Notes: a model not told the origin generated them from the letters alone. A stretch of 64,000 nucleotides of DNA from Streptomyces sp. NBS 14/10 (GCF_002224125.1 NZ_NCSM01000022.1:186001-250000); one strand, 5' to 3'; shown: positions 1-9,813, counted from the first letter of the stretch. Made by a program: numbers and translations.

Positions 1-12
1 GCGGGTTAGGCG

Positions 13-402
13 TTACGCGGTGGTGCGCCGCGCGTACACCTCGATCTCGATCTTCATCCGGGGGTCGGCGAGACCGCACATGAGCATCGAGGCGGCCGGC
101 CGGACCTCGCCGAAGCGGCGGCGCAGAACCGGCCAGCAGGGCTCGAAGTCGGCCCGGTCGGGCAGCAGATAGCGCACCCGCACCACATCGGCGAAGGTGC
201 ACCCCGCCTCGGCCAGCGCGGCCCCGATATTGCGCAGACACTGCTCGGCCTGGACCACCACATCGTCGGAGATGGTCATCGTGGTGTAGTCGAATCCGGT
301 CGTCCCGGACACATGCACCCAGTCGCCGTCGACCACGGCGCGGGCATAGCCGATCTGCTCCTCAAAGGTCGAGCCGCTGAGGATCGCACGTCGCTCCGTC
401 AT
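13..402 (-). CDS. RidA (YjgF/YER057c/UK114) family protein
   Basis: Protein of about 129 residues with the RidA fold signature: the N-terminal FEEQIGYARAVVDGDWVHVSGTTG strand region, a central QAEQCLRNIGAALAEAG helix, and a C-terminal MKIEIEVYA strand. The family hydrolyses reactive enamine/imine intermediates released by PLP enzymes and acts as a cytoplasmic trimer; some members are pathway-specific deaminases. The usual catalytic Arg would lie in the VRVRYLL segment. I chose the ATG at 402 because family members begin MTERRA-like; an in-frame GTG at 411 is the alternative. It is divergent from the LysR gene with only about 70 bp between, so that regulator may control it. The substrate cannot be told from sequence. 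Confidence 0.88.
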   Translation of the reverse strand: MTERRAILSGSTFEEQIGYARAVVDGDWVHVSGTTGFDYTTMTISDDVVVQAEQCLRNIGAALAEAGCTFADVVRVRYLLPDRADFEPCWPVLRRRFGEVRPAASMLMCGLADPRMKIEIEVYARRTTA

Positions 403-474
403 CCGCCGCACGCTAAGCGACCAGCATTGATACGTCTAATACGAGCACAGGCATAAGCTGATATCTCTAGGCGT

Positions 475-1377
475 ATGGAGCGCCCCGAACTCCCCCTGCC
501 CCAGCTGTACGCCTTCGTCGAGCTCGCCGAGGAACTCCACTTCGGCCGTGCGGCCACCCGCCTGGGCATCGCCCAGCCACCGCTGAGCCAGCAGATCGCG
601 CGCCTGGAGAGCAAGGTGGGCCACGCCCTGTTCAGCCGCGAGCCAGGACGCGTGGCCCTCACCCCGGCGGGCCGCGAACTGCTGCCCGCCGCCCGGCGGG
701 CCCTCGGCGGCCTCGCCGACGGCCTGGCCGCGGCCCGCGCCGTCGGCAACGGCCGGGCCGGCTCTCTGCGGATCGGCTTCGCCGCCTCCCTCGCCCTGAC
801 CGTCCTGCCCGGCCTGCTGCGCACCTTTCGGCAACGGTTTCCCGAAGTGCGGCTGAACATCCACGAGATGACCACCGCGCCGCAGATCGCCGCCCTGCGC
901 GACAAGAGCATCGATGTCGGCCTGCTCCGCGAGCCCCCCACCGACGAGCCGGACCTCGGCTTCGAGACCATACTCAGCGAGCCCTTTGTGGCCGTACTGC
1001 CGTCCACCCACCCCCTGGCCGCCGGGCGGACCGTGGAGACAGCGCAGTTGGCCGACTCACCCTTCGTACTGCTGCCCCGCGAGGTCGGCCCCGGGCTGTA
1101 CGACCGGATCACCGGCCTGTGTACGGCGGCGGGCTTCACCCCCCGGGTGGCCCAGCACGCAGTGGAGTGGCAGACGGTGTGCGCCCTCGTGGAAACCGGC
1201 CTGGGTGTCTCCCTCGCCCCGGCGAGCATCCGGCGCATCCGCCTCAGGGGCGTCGCCTTCCGCGCGGTCAGGCCCGGCACCGCCCGCACCCGGGTCGCCG
1301 TCGCCTGGCGCAGAAACGACCCGAACCCCCTGGTCGGGCAGTTGCTCACGGCACTCGGCGAAGATGAGCGCCAGTAG
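475..1377 (+). CDS. LysR-family transcriptional regulator
   Basis: Protein of 300 residues with an N-terminal winged HTH (residues about 7-66, with the family segment AATRLGIAQPPLSQQIARLE) and a periplasmic-binding-like effector domain from about residue 90. Full family length. LysR proteins bind T-N11-A type sites upstream of divergent genes and respond to a small molecule. Here the divergent neighbour is the RidA gene, whose start is about 70 bp away, and that AT-richer gap (403-474) is the likely target. The gene ends 10 bp from the convergent aldolase gene. A short AGG element precedes the ATG. The effector is unknown. Confidence 0.93.
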   Translation: MERPELPLPQLYAFVELAEELHFGRAATRLGIAQPPLSQQIARLESKVGHALFSREPGRVALTPAGRELLPAARRALGGLADGLAAARAVGNGRAGSLRIGFAASLALTVLPGLLRTFRQRFPEVRLNIHEMTTAPQIAALRDKSIDVGLLREPPTDEPDLGFETILSEPFVAVLPSTHPLAAGRTVETAQLADSPFVLLPREVGPGLYDRITGLCTAAGFTPRVAQHAVEWQTVCALVETGLGVSLAPASIRRIRLRGVAFRAVRPGTARTRVAVAWRRNDPNPLVGQLLTALGEDERQ

Positions 1378-1387
1378 GCAGTGGCGG

Positions 1388-2191
1388 TCAGTCGTGGGCG
1401 CGGGCGTCGCGGAGGTGGCCGGCCGCGGCCTGCTCCAGATGGGCCAGGTCGCTGCTGACCGTGGCGAAGGTGAAGCCCTGGGCGAGCCGCCTGGCGGCCG
1501 TGACGCCGTTCGGGCAGTGGATCCCGGCCGCGATGCCCGCCGACTTCGCCGCCTCGGCCACCTTGGCGAGCGCCGCCTCGAACTTTTCAGCGACCGAAGT
1601 GTCGGTGGAGGTGCGGCCGCCCAGGGCGATGGTCAGATCGGAGGGGCCGATGTAGACGCCGTCGAGCCCTTCGGTCGCGCAGATCTCCGTGGTGTTGCCG
1701 AGCGCCTGGGCAGTCTCGATCATCACGATGCAGGCGACCTGCTCGTTCGCCTCGGCCGGGGTCGGGCCCACCCGCAGCCCCGAGCGCATCGGGCCGTAGC
1801 TGCGCACGCCGTGCGGCGGATAGCGGCAGGCGCTGACGGCGGCGGCCGCCTCCTCGGCGGTGTTGACCAGGGGGACGATCACGCCGCGTGCACCGGCGTC
1901 GAGGGCCTGGCCGATCCAGAAGCCGTCGTTGGCCGGGACCCGGACCATACCGGCGCTGATGCCGCGCGCGTCGATGGCGGTCATCGCGCCGAGGGTGCCC
2001 TTGTAGTCGAGGAGGCCGTGCTGGGCGTCCACGCAGACGTAGTCGTAGCCGAGCCCGGCCAGGCGTTCAGTGCCGACCGGGTTGTCGAGGACGACCCAGT
2101 AGCCGAGGATCCGCCGGCGTGCGCGCAGCCGGGCCGCGAAGTCGGCGGGGGAATCGGCGGGGGAATTGGTCATGCTCTCAGCTTCTCTCAT
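1388..2191 (-). CDS. HpcH/HpaI-family class II aldolase
   Basis: Protein of 267 residues matching the metal-dependent HpcH/HpaI aldolase/citrate lyase fold: YVCVDAQHG near residue 50, the catalytic-Arg segment MVRVPAND, GARGVIVPLVNT, RYPPHGVRSYGP, the metal-binding IETA segment (Glu) and DGVYIGPSDL (Asp). Family members cleave 2-keto-3-deoxy sugar acids or 4-hydroxy-2-ketoheptanedioate to pyruvate plus an aldehyde. The start at 2191 is supported by GGGGAG five bases upstream; a second Met lies seven codons in. It is divergent from the DeoR regulator. Because alpha-L-rhamnosidases follow immediately, a 2-keto-3-deoxy-L-rhamnonate aldolase role (as in YfaU) is possible, but this is inference. 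Confidence 0.88.
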   Translation of the reverse strand: MREAESMTNSPADSPADFAARLRARRRILGYWVVLDNPVGTERLAGLGYDYVCVDAQHGLLDYKGTLGAMTAIDARGISAGMVRVPANDGFWIGQALDAGARGVIVPLVNTAEEAAAAVSACRYPPHGVRSYGPMRSGLRVGPTPAEANEQVACIVMIETAQALGNTTEICATEGLDGVYIGPSDLTIALGGRTSTDTSVAEKFEAALAKVAEAAKSAGIAAGIHCPNGVTAARRLAQGFTFATVSSDLAHLEQAAAGHLRDARAHD

Positions 2192-2216
2192 CAGCTCCCC
2201 ACCTCATGCATGTTGT

Positions 2217-2229
2217 GAGCGAAACGCTC
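2217..2229. promoter_or_regulatory. Inverted repeat between aldolase and DeoR genes
   Basis: GAGCG-AAA-CGCTC is a perfect 5-bp inverted repeat with a 3-base spacer. It lies 26 bases upstream of the aldolase start and about 130 bases before the DeoR start. It is a candidate operator for the DeoR protein, but such short GC-rich repeats occur by chance in this DNA. Confidence 0.35.
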
Positions 2230-2359
2230 GCATGACTGCACGCAACACGCAAGACTCCGGACAATCGCCCAGGAGAAATGGCGCGTAATGCGCAGGCTGA
2301 TAAGGTAACCCGCCAATCGCGGCCAGTCGTGGCGGCCAGTCGCGGAGAGGATGACAGGC

Positions 2360-3190
2360 ATGAGTCCGGCAAGTTCGCGCACACCACGCACGACGGCCGC
2401 GCCGGCCGGGGCGGAGGATCCCAGAAGGCTACGGGCTCCGGATCGCCGTGCGCTGATCGCCCGCATGATCCAGACCGACGGGACCGTCGTCGTCGAGGAA
2501 CTGGCCCGCTCCCTGGAGGTCACCCCGTCCACGATCCGCCGGGATCTGGCCCTGCTCACCGAGCAGGGCACCATCGCCCGCACCTACGGCGGCGCGATGA
2601 GCGCGGGCCATACGGCCGAGCCGACGCTCGGCCAGCGCAGCGGCCTGGCCGTGGCCGAGAAGGACCGCATCGGGCGCTGGGCGGCCGCCCGGATCGCCCA
2701 GGGCGACACCGTCATCCTGGACGCCGGCACCACCACCGGACGGCTCGCCCACCATCTGCGCGGCCGGACCGAACTCACCGTCATCACCAGCGGACTGACC
2801 GCCCTGCGGGAGCTGGCCGAGGCCGACGGCATCGAGCTGATCACGCTCGCCGGTACGCTGCGCCACGTCAGCCAGGGCTTCGTCGGCCCACTCGCCGAGC
2901 TGACCCTGACCCGCCTCACCGCGGACAAGGTGTTCCTGGGCGCCGACGGCCTCGACGCGAAGCTCGGCATCTGCGAGGCCAGCCTGCAGCAGACCGCGCT
3001 CAAGGAGCTGATGGCCCGGCGCGGCGGACAGCTGTACATACTGGCCGACAGCAGCAAACTCGGTCAGTCGCCCTTCACCGCCTGGGCCCCGCTGACCGGG
3101 CCCTGGACGCTGGTCACCGACGGCGGCGCCACCGATGACCAGCTCGCGCCCTTCCGGGCCCTGCCCGAGGTGGACGTGGTCACCGTGTGA
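2360..3190 (+). CDS. DeoR/GlpR-family transcriptional regulator
   Basis: Protein of 276 residues. The N-terminal winged HTH reads RRALIARMIQTDGTVVVEELA then STIRRDLALL, typical of DeoR proteins, followed by the sugar-phosphate-sensing DeoRC domain with VILDAGTTTGRLA, VITSGLTAL and KVFLGADGLD. These regulators normally repress sugar catabolic genes and release DNA when a phosphorylated sugar binds. I prefer the ATG at 2360, because GGAGAGG abuts the in-frame ATG at 2351 directly and is properly spaced only for the second one. About 24 N-terminal residues before the HTH are low-complexity. Divergent to the aldolase gene; its last 11 bp overlap the convergent GH78 gene. Confidence 0.92.
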   Translation: MSPASSRTPRTTAAPAGAEDPRRLRAPDRRALIARMIQTDGTVVVEELARSLEVTPSTIRRDLALLTEQGTIARTYGGAMSAGHTAEPTLGQRSGLAVAEKDRIGRWAAARIAQGDTVILDAGTTTGRLAHHLRGRTELTVITSGLTALRELAEADGIELITLAGTLRHVSQGFVGPLAELTLTRLTADKVFLGADGLDAKLGICEASLQQTALKELMARRGGQLYILADSSKLGQSPFTAWAPLTGPWTLVTDGGATDDQLAPFRALPEVDVVTV

Positions 3191-5762
3191 AGGTGTGCCG
3201 CCCCGAGCCCACCTCGAACGGCTCCGCGTCGCCCGGCAGCTGGACCTCGGCCCGGGTGTTCGGCGGCACCAGCACCTCGACGACCAGCCGGTCGCCCTCA
3301 TACCTCCAGCCCGCCTCGGCCCGCCCGTACGGGGTCAGATGGGCGGCCTTGGCGTGGTCGAGCCCGCTGCCGGGGACGGGCGCGATGCGCAGCCGCCGCC
3401 AGCCGGGGGCGGCCGGGGCCAGCCCGGCGACGGTGCGATGCAGCCAGTCGGCGACGGCGCCGAGCGCGTAGTGGTTGAAGGAGGTCATCTCGCCGGGGTT
3501 GATGGTGCCGTCGGGCAGCATGGAGTCCCAGCGCTCCCAGATGGTGGTCGCGCCCATGGTGACCGGGTACAGCCAGGACGGGCAGCCCCGCTCAAGCAGC
3601 ATCCGGTAGGCGAGCTCCGGCTCACCGGCCGCGCACAGCGCATCGCAGATCAGCGGGGTGCCCGCGAACCCCGTGGCGATCCGGAAGTCCGCGTCCCGCA
3701 CGATCGCGGCCAGCCGCGCCCCGGCCCCCGCCCGCTGATCCTCGGTCGGCAGCAGCGCGAAGCACAGCGCCAGCGCGTACGCGGTCTGGGCGTCGGAGGA
3801 CAGCCGTCCGGCCGGGGTCACGAACTCCTCCTGGAAGGCCGACCGCGCCTCCTTCGCCAGCTCGTCGTAGCGGACCGCGTCGTCCGCCTCGCCCAGCAGC
3901 CGGGCGGTCTCGGCCAGCACCTCGGCCGAGCGCACCAGATAGGCGCCCGCCACCAGATCGCCGTCCGTACGGGCGGCTTCCGGGCGGTCCGGCGGGGCCG
4001 TCGGGTCGAGCCAGTCGCCCAGGTGGTGGTGGTCGCGCCACAGCCCGCCGCCCTCGCGCGCGTACCGGGCGGCGGTCTCCACCCAGGCGCACATGCTGGG
4101 GTACTGGTCGCGCAGCAGCCCCAGGTCGCCGAAGCGCTGGTGGAGCACCCACGGCAGCAGCACCGCGACATCCGCCCAGACGGCCTGCGCCCGGGGGAAG
4201 GGCTCGAACTCCGGCGGTATGACATCGGGCACCACCAGCGGCGGCACCTGCTCGGGGTGGGCCAGCTGTTCGGCGGACAGGTCGCGCAGCCAGCCGGCGA
4301 GCATGCCGGAGCAGTCGTAGAGGAAGGCGGCGGTCGGCGCGAACACCTGGATGTCGCCGGTCCAGCCCAGGCGTTCATCGCGCTGTGGGCAGTCGGTGGG
4401 GATGTCCAGGAAGTTGCCGCGCATGCTCCATACGACGTTCTCGTGCAGCCGCTCCACCAGCGGCTCGGAGCAGGAGAACCAGCCGGTGCGCGCCATGTCG
4501 GTGTGCACCACCACGGCCCGTACGTCCGCCGGGTCCAGCGGGCCGGGCCAGCCGGTGACCTCGGCGTAGCGGAAGCCGTGGAAGGTGAACCGCGGTTCGT
4601 AGGTCTCGGTGCCCTCGCCGCGCAGGGTGTAGACGTCGGTGGCCTCGGCCTCGCGCAGCGGCCGCACCCCCAGTTCGCCGCCTTCCAGTACCTCGGCGTG
4701 GCGCAGGGTGACGGTGTGCCCGGCCGGGCCGCTGACCGTGATGCGCAGCCGCCCCACCAGGTTCTGGCCGAAGTCCAGGACGGTACAGCCCGACGGGGTG
4801 GTGATCACCTCGGTCGGCGCCAGGGTCTGGACGCGCCGGACCGGCGGGCCGGTCGGCGCCACCAGCTCCCCGGCCGGCGGGTCGGTCTGCTCGACCGGGC
4901 TCCAGCCGGTGGTGTCATGGCCGGGGCGGGACCAGCCGTCCCGCTCCAGGCGGGCGTCGTACACCTCGCCGTCGTAGATCTCCGAGCGCAGCACGGGTCC
5001 GGTGGCGGCCCGCCAGTCGGGGTCGGTGGCCACGGTCTCGCACGTTCCGTCGGCGTAGCGGATCTCCAACTGGGCCAGCAGCGAGGTGCGTTCGCCCCCG
5101 ATCGCGCGCCGCCCGCCGTTGAAGCCGATGCGGCCCGCGTACCAGCCCTCCCCCAGCAGCGCGCCGACGGCGTTCGCGCCCTCGCGCAGCAGATCGGTCA
5201 CGTCGTAGGTCTGGTAGCGCAGCCGGTGGGCGTACGAGGTCCACCCCGGGGCCAGTACGTGGTCGCCGACCCGTACGCCGTTGAGCTCGGCCTCGTACAC
5301 ACCGCAGGCGGTGATGTACAGCCGCGCGGAGGCCACAGGGCCGCGGACGGTGAACTCGCGGCGCAGCAGGTCGGCCGGGTGCGGTCCGTCCGCCTGGGCC
5401 CGGCCGGACGTGATGGGGCGGGCCGTCCAGTCCTCGGGCAGCAGAAGCCCCGTCTCGGCGTGGGCGGGTTCGGACCACGCGGAGGGCTCGTCGCTGCCGG
5501 TGCCCCAGACCCGGACCCGTACGGCCACCCGCTGCCGGGAGCGCAGCGCCGGTCCTGGCCAGGGGACGAGCACGGACTCCGCGGACTCCACCCGTCCGGG
5601 CGCGGCGAGTTCGGTGCCGTCCTCGGCGCACACCCGCACCTCGTACGCCGTCTGCTGCCAGCCCTCGGCGTCGGTGGCGGTGCGCCAGCTCAGCCGGGGT
5701 TCGGGCTCGCCGATGCCGAGCGGTTCCCGATGGTGTTCGAAGACCGGTGTGGTGACCTGCAA
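3180..5762 (-). CDS. Alpha-L-rhamnosidase, glycoside hydrolase family 78
   Basis: Protein of 860 residues with the GH78 layout: N-terminal Fn3-like and beta-sandwich domains (including PRLSW near residue 24 and ACGVYEAELNGVRVGDHVLAPGWTSY near residues 150-175), then an (alpha/alpha)6 barrel with the conserved acidic segment DIPTDCPQRDERLGWTGD, and a C-terminal sandwich after FNHYALGAVADW. It removes terminal alpha-L-rhamnose from oligosaccharides or glycosides. No signal peptide, so it should act in the cytoplasm. The start is TTG at 5762, with AAGGAAG ten bases upstream; no ATG or GTG in frame fits better. Last gene of a minus-strand operon, 34 bp after the GH106-like gene. Its stop end overlaps the DeoR gene by 11 bp. 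Confidence 0.93.
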   Translation of the reverse strand: MQVTTPVFEHHREPLGIGEPEPRLSWRTATDAEGWQQTAYEVRVCAEDGTELAAPGRVESAESVLVPWPGPALRSRQRVAVRVRVWGTGSDEPSAWSEPAHAETGLLLPEDWTARPITSGRAQADGPHPADLLRREFTVRGPVASARLYITACGVYEAELNGVRVGDHVLAPGWTSYAHRLRYQTYDVTDLLREGANAVGALLGEGWYAGRIGFNGGRRAIGGERTSLLAQLEIRYADGTCETVATDPDWRAATGPVLRSEIYDGEVYDARLERDGWSRPGHDTTGWSPVEQTDPPAGELVAPTGPPVRRVQTLAPTEVITTPSGCTVLDFGQNLVGRLRITVSGPAGHTVTLRHAEVLEGGELGVRPLREAEATDVYTLRGEGTETYEPRFTFHGFRYAEVTGWPGPLDPADVRAVVVHTDMARTGWFSCSEPLVERLHENVVWSMRGNFLDIPTDCPQRDERLGWTGDIQVFAPTAAFLYDCSGMLAGWLRDLSAEQLAHPEQVPPLVVPDVIPPEFEPFPRAQAVWADVAVLLPWVLHQRFGDLGLLRDQYPSMCAWVETAARYAREGGGLWRDHHHLGDWLDPTAPPDRPEAARTDGDLVAGAYLVRSAEVLAETARLLGEADDAVRYDELAKEARSAFQEEFVTPAGRLSSDAQTAYALALCFALLPTEDQRAGAGARLAAIVRDADFRIATGFAGTPLICDALCAAGEPELAYRMLLERGCPSWLYPVTMGATTIWERWDSMLPDGTINPGEMTSFNHYALGAVADWLHRTVAGLAPAAPGWRRLRIAPVPGSGLDHAKAAHLTPYGRAEAGWRYEGDRLVVEVLVPPNTRAEVQLPGDAEPFEVGSGRHTFTR

Positions 5763-5796
5763 CGCTGGTTCACTTCCTTTTCAGTCGTACTGGTCT

Positions 5797-8700
5797 CTAC
5801 GAGTCGGACTGGACGAGTCGGACCGGGCCGAACAGGCCCGTGCGTATCTGGCCCGCCGCGACGGCGCGGGTCGGCGAGGCGTCGTCGAGATACCCGGCGA
5901 GCGTGCCGCTCACGACGATCTCGATGTCGTTGTCGCCCGCCCTCAGGGCGTCGGTGACCTCGACCGCCCATGGCCCCCACACCCGGCGGCCGACCGGGGC
6001 TCCGTTGACGCGGATCTCGGCGGTGCCGCGCACCTCCCCGAGGTCGAGCAGGGTGCGCCCGGCCGGTGCGGCGGGCAGTCGGGCGGTGGTGCGGTAGCGG
6101 ACCCGCCCGCCCAGGGCGCGCAGGCCGAGCTCTTCCCAGGCCGCGAGAGGCACCTCGGCCTCGGCGACCTCGGCCTCGATCGCCGCGTCGAGCAGCGCGC
6201 CGCCCCGGCGGCCGTCCACCGCGACCACCTTGAGCAGCACCGGGGTGGCGGCGGCCAGCGGGGCGGGCAGCCGTACCCATCCGTCGCCGTCCGTCGCGTA
6301 CTCCCGGCCCTCGACCAGGACCGTGACGCTCAGCGGGGTGGGCACGCGCAGCGCCGTGGTGCCGAGCGGGGCCGGGAAGCGCAGCCACTCCACGCGCTCG
6401 GGCCCGGGCGCCAGGTCCGGTACGAGCGGCAGGGCCACGCCGCCGGGTGCGGCGGCCGGCTCCAGCCAGTGGGCGCCGGGCAGCGGATGGGGGCGGGCCC
6501 AGGAGCAGATCCACCGCGGATCGCGGCCACCGCTGGCGATCCGCAGCCGCAGCGGCACGGGCGCGCCGTCGTGGCTCGCCTCCCAGCCGCCACTATCACT
6601 ACCACTGCCGCTGATCCAGCCGAGGCCGCCGCGCGCCGCCGGGGCCGAGTCGAGCGCCGCCCCGGTCGGGGTGGTGCCCGCGTCGGTGACCCGCAGCGTG
6701 AGGGTGTTCTCGCCGACGCGCAGCAGTTCGCCGAGGTCGTACGCGTGGACGCGGATGTCGCGGTGTCCCGGATACGGGGCGAAGTCGCCCTGACGGCCCA
6801 CCTCGACGCCGTTGACCAGCACGGCACACGCGCCGTCGGCGGCCACCTGAACGACCGGGTCGTCCGGGATCCGGTCCAAGCGGGTCCGCAGCGTCAGCTC
6901 GTGGGTGCGGCCGGGGACCGAGCCGTCCCCGGCCTCCATCCACTCGGGGCGGCGGTACGCGTCCGGGTCGCCGACCACCGCGAACGAGGCGCGCACCGGC
7001 CCGTCCTCGACGGCCGTCAGCTCGATCTCCAGGGCGACGGTACGGCCGCGGGCGGACGGCGGCAGCGGGCTGAGGGTGCGGTACCCCTCCCCCTCCACGG
7101 GCAGCTCCGCCCCGTCGAGCAACACCCGGCGGACCGCACCCGCGCCCACCGCGAGCCACAGCCCGTCGGGCCCGTCGGGCCCGTCACGGCCGGGGATCGT
7201 CAGATGCGTACGGACCGCGACACGGCCGCCCGCCGGGACGGCCCGCCAGTCCAGGAACTCCTCGGGGACATATCCCTTGGGTCCCAGCCGATCATCGTGC
7301 AGCGGATCGTTCTGGATGCCACGCGACAGCGACCACACCGCGGGCCGCCACCCATCTGGGCCCGGGTCTCTGACCAGCGCGAACGGGCCGAATCCTGCCG
7401 TGACGGGCGACCAGCCCCGCTCATCCCCCGGTTCCAGGTGTTCCAGCCTCCACACCTCGATGGGCAGCATCCCCGTGCGGTCCGCGGCCGCCAGGTCCCC
7501 GTCGCTGTTGTCCAGGGTGGAGGTGGCGAGCCCGCGCCAGGGTCCGGCCAGCGGGACGGTGCCGGCGGTCGGGCCGAGGGGGGCGCGGGTCGGCTCGGGC
7601 AGCTCTTCGGCGAGCACCACCAGCGCCACCGCCCCGTCCTCGAACGGCACCTCGAGAAGCCAGGCCCCGTCCGGCGCCCGGGTCACGGCCAGCTCGGTAC
7701 GGTCGCCGGTGCCCGGGTCCCAGCGCTGGGCGCGCGGCCGGTCCTGGCCCTCCAGGCGCACCCGGGCCGTACGGCCGTCGGCGGGCACGAAGTCATAGCC
7801 CTCGGTGCGCAGTTGCTCCCAGTACCGCTCCCAGGAGAAGCCGTCCGTGGGCCAGTCGCCCATGGGGAAGGCGACGATCGGCGCCTTGGTGCCGCTGCGG
7901 TCGTCGTGCGCGACCAGGGCCAGGACCAGGGCATCGCCGTGGCGGCGCAGCAGATACGGCGCGTCGGCGCTGACCTGTACCGGGCCCCGGGCCACCGCGG
8001 CGGGCACCTGCTCGGCTCTCTCGACGACCGTGACCAGGCCCCGCGCGACGGCGTCGGCAAACAGCCGCCCGGCCTCAGCACCGTCGTCGCCGGGGCCGCC
8101 GGGGAACAGCTCGGGCGCCCGGGCCACGCACACCACCCGGCCGCCCGCCGCCGCGAAGCGGACCAGCGTACGGGCCGCCGCGGCGTGCAGGGCCGACGGC
8201 CCGGGCAGCACGACGGTGCGGTACCGCTCCTGGCCGATGACCAGGGCGGGGCCCGCCTCATCGGCGGACACCTCGGCTCCGGCGAGGGTGTTCTCGTCGA
8301 AGGTGTCGTGGTCGAGGCCCGCGCGCTCCAGCACCCCACGGCGCTCGGCGAACCAGCAGTTGACGCCGTTCAGCTCGTGGTAGAGCCGCCCCGCCTCGGT
8401 CGCCGGAGCCAGCGGACCGTCCAGGGTGAGATACGCCTGGGCGGTCGTGGTCGGCGAGAGCAGGACCGTGTCGCACACATGGGTGCCCTCGGTCAGCACG
8501 GAGCACAGCCGCGCCACGGCGGTGGCGAACACGTGGTACGAGGACCAGTACGGCTGCCGCCAGCAGGTGGACGGCGGCGCCCACTCCCACCAGCCGCCGA
8601 CGGTGCTGTAGTAGACGGCGTGCGGGTCGTACAGGGTGGCGCCGCGGCGCAGGAAGGGCGCGAGCCAGTCGTACGTCTCCTCCAGCGTGCCGCCCCAGCC

Positions 8701-9813
8701 GGAGGAGTGGAACGCCTCGATCCAGGTGCGCCGATGGCCGAAGGCGTGCGCCATCGAGCTGTGCGCCTTGGCATCGCCCCAGTGGTCGCTGCCCGGCGCC
8801 CCGTATCCGGCGTGGGTGCCCTGGTAGTCGCCGTACACCCGGACACCGCCCACCGGGTCCCCCTCGCGGGCCGGTGAGGGCTGGTCGAAGCCGCAGACCA
8901 GGCCGTGCCGGGCGAAGAACGCCTCCTGCGGGTCGAAGAAGGCCCGGCGGCCCAGCCGGGCGCGGTGTTCCTGGTAGTCGCGGCGCACCCGCGCGGCGTG
9001 CGGGTCCTCGCCCTCCCACAGCGCCCACAGCTCGGGCACCAGGTCGTAGCCGTACACCTCGGCGAAGCTCGCGGCGAAGTCGCGGCCCCAGGTGGGCATG
9101 GCGGGCAGCTCGTCCTGGAAGAAGCCGCCGATGGCGCGGCCGAACCACTTTCCGACGTGCCGCTCCAGGGTGCCGTGCACCCGGTCGAGCAGCGCCGCGC
9201 AGGCGGCCTCGCCGAAGTAGTCGAAACCGCTGACCCCGCTGTGCACCAGGGTGATCTCGGCGGGACCGCCGCTCCAGCGGGCCGCGCCGCCGCGCAGCGG
9301 CACCGCGACCCGCCCGGCCGCCGCGCCGCCGGCCCCGGCGGGGACGGCGGCGGGGACGGCGTACGCGGCGAGCGCGGTGTGGCCGGTCGGCGGGCGCAGC
9401 ACGGTCTCGCCGCCCTCCGCCGATGCGCTCGTACGGTAGAGGGCGAGCCCGGCGAACTCGGGGTTACGGGAGGTCAGCTGGCCCTGGAAGTTGGCGCCGG
9501 AGAACCCGATCTGGTCGTACATCCACAGGCTGAACCCCAGCTCGTCGGCGTCCGCGCAGGCCCCGTCGAGCAGCCGCAGCCACTCCTCGCTCAGATACGG
9601 CGGGTCGTCCGCCAGCGAGCCGAAGGTCGGTCCGGTCGGCGCGAGGCACATCACCACGGCCTGCCGGATGCCCTGGGAGGTCAGCTCCGCCATCTGCCGG
9701 CGCAGCCGCTCCCGGGTCACCTTCGCACCGCTCCACCACCAGATCGGCAGCGGCCCGTATTCGGGTGCGGGGTCGGTGAACCGGGAGAGCAGTTCACGTG
9801 CTGCGTCCGTCAC
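5797..9813 (-). CDS. GH106-like alpha-L-rhamnosidase
   Basis: Protein of 1338 residues. The N-terminus PLPIWWWSGAKVTRERLRRQM, then MYDQIGFSGANFQGQLTSRNPEF and FFQDELPAMPTWGRDF match the glycosyl hydrolase family 106 / rhamnosidase-like family, with the catalytic barrel in roughly the first 550 residues and several beta-sandwich (jelly-roll) domains behind, for example LLDLGEVRGTAEIRVNGAPVG near the C-terminus. GH106 enzymes release alpha-L-rhamnose from complex glycans such as rhamnogalacturonan. No signal peptide is visible, so it is predicted cytoplasmic. GTG start; its first 4 bases overlap the stop of the MFS gene, which indicates translational coupling. The exact linkage cleaved is not predictable. 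Confidence 0.85.
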   Translation of the reverse strand: MTDAARELLSRFTDPAPEYGPLPIWWWSGAKVTRERLRRQMAELTSQGIRQAVVMCLAPTGPTFGSLADDPPYLSEEWLRLLDGACADADELGFSLWMYDQIGFSGANFQGQLTSRNPEFAGLALYRTSASAEGGETVLRPPTGHTALAAYAVPAAVPAGAGGAAAGRVAVPLRGGAARWSGGPAEITLVHSGVSGFDYFGEAACAALLDRVHGTLERHVGKWFGRAIGGFFQDELPAMPTWGRDFAASFAEVYGYDLVPELWALWEGEDPHAARVRRDYQEHRARLGRRAFFDPQEAFFARHGLVCGFDQPSPAREGDPVGGVRVYGDYQGTHAGYGAPGSDHWGDAKAHSSMAHAFGHRRTWIEAFHSSGWGGTLEETYDWLAPFLRRGATLYDPHAVYYSTVGGWWEWAPPSTCWRQPYWSSYHVFATAVARLCSVLTEGTHVCDTVLLSPTTTAQAYLTLDGPLAPATEAGRLYHELNGVNCWFAERRGVLERAGLDHDTFDENTLAGAEVSADEAGPALVIGQERYRTVVLPGPSALHAAAARTLVRFAAAGGRVVCVARAPELFPGGPGDDGAEAGRLFADAVARGLVTVVERAEQVPAAVARGPVQVSADAPYLLRRHGDALVLALVAHDDRSGTKAPIVAFPMGDWPTDGFSWERYWEQLRTEGYDFVPADGRTARVRLEGQDRPRAQRWDPGTGDRTELAVTRAPDGAWLLEVPFEDGAVALVVLAEELPEPTRAPLGPTAGTVPLAGPWRGLATSTLDNSDGDLAAADRTGMLPIEVWRLEHLEPGDERGWSPVTAGFGPFALVRDPGPDGWRPAVWSLSRGIQNDPLHDDRLGPKGYVPEEFLDWRAVPAGGRVAVRTHLTIPGRDGPDGPDGLWLAVGAGAVRRVLLDGAELPVEGEGYRTLSPLPPSARGRTVALEIELTAVEDGPVRASFAVVGDPDAYRRPEWMEAGDGSVPGRTHELTLRTRLDRIPDDPVVQVAADGACAVLVNGVEVGRQGDFAPYPGHRDIRVHAYDLGELLRVGENTLTLRVTDAGTTPTGAALDSAPAARGGLGWISGSGSDSGGWEASHDGAPVPLRLRIASGGRDPRWICSWARPHPLPGAHWLEPAAAPGGVALPLVPDLAPGPERVEWLRFPAPLGTTALRVPTPLSVTVLVEGREYATDGDGWVRLPAPLAAATPVLLKVVAVDGRRGGALLDAAIEAEVAEAEVPLAAWEELGLRALGGRVRYRTTARLPAAPAGRTLLDLGEVRGTAEIRVNGAPVGRRVWGPWAVEVTDALRAGDNDIEIVVSGTLAGYLDDASPTRAVAAGQIRTGLFGPVRLVQSDS

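Noticed and set aside
3135..5957. Long plus-strand frame (940 codons) opposite the GH78 gene
   Set aside because: It is antisense to a clear alpha-L-rhamnosidase, its translation is Gly/Arg/Pro-rich without any domain, and long opposite frames are common in high-GC genes.
5281..8877. Plus-strand frame of 1198 codons opposite the GH106-like gene
   Set aside because: A shadow of third-position GC; no family motif, and the minus-strand product is well supported.
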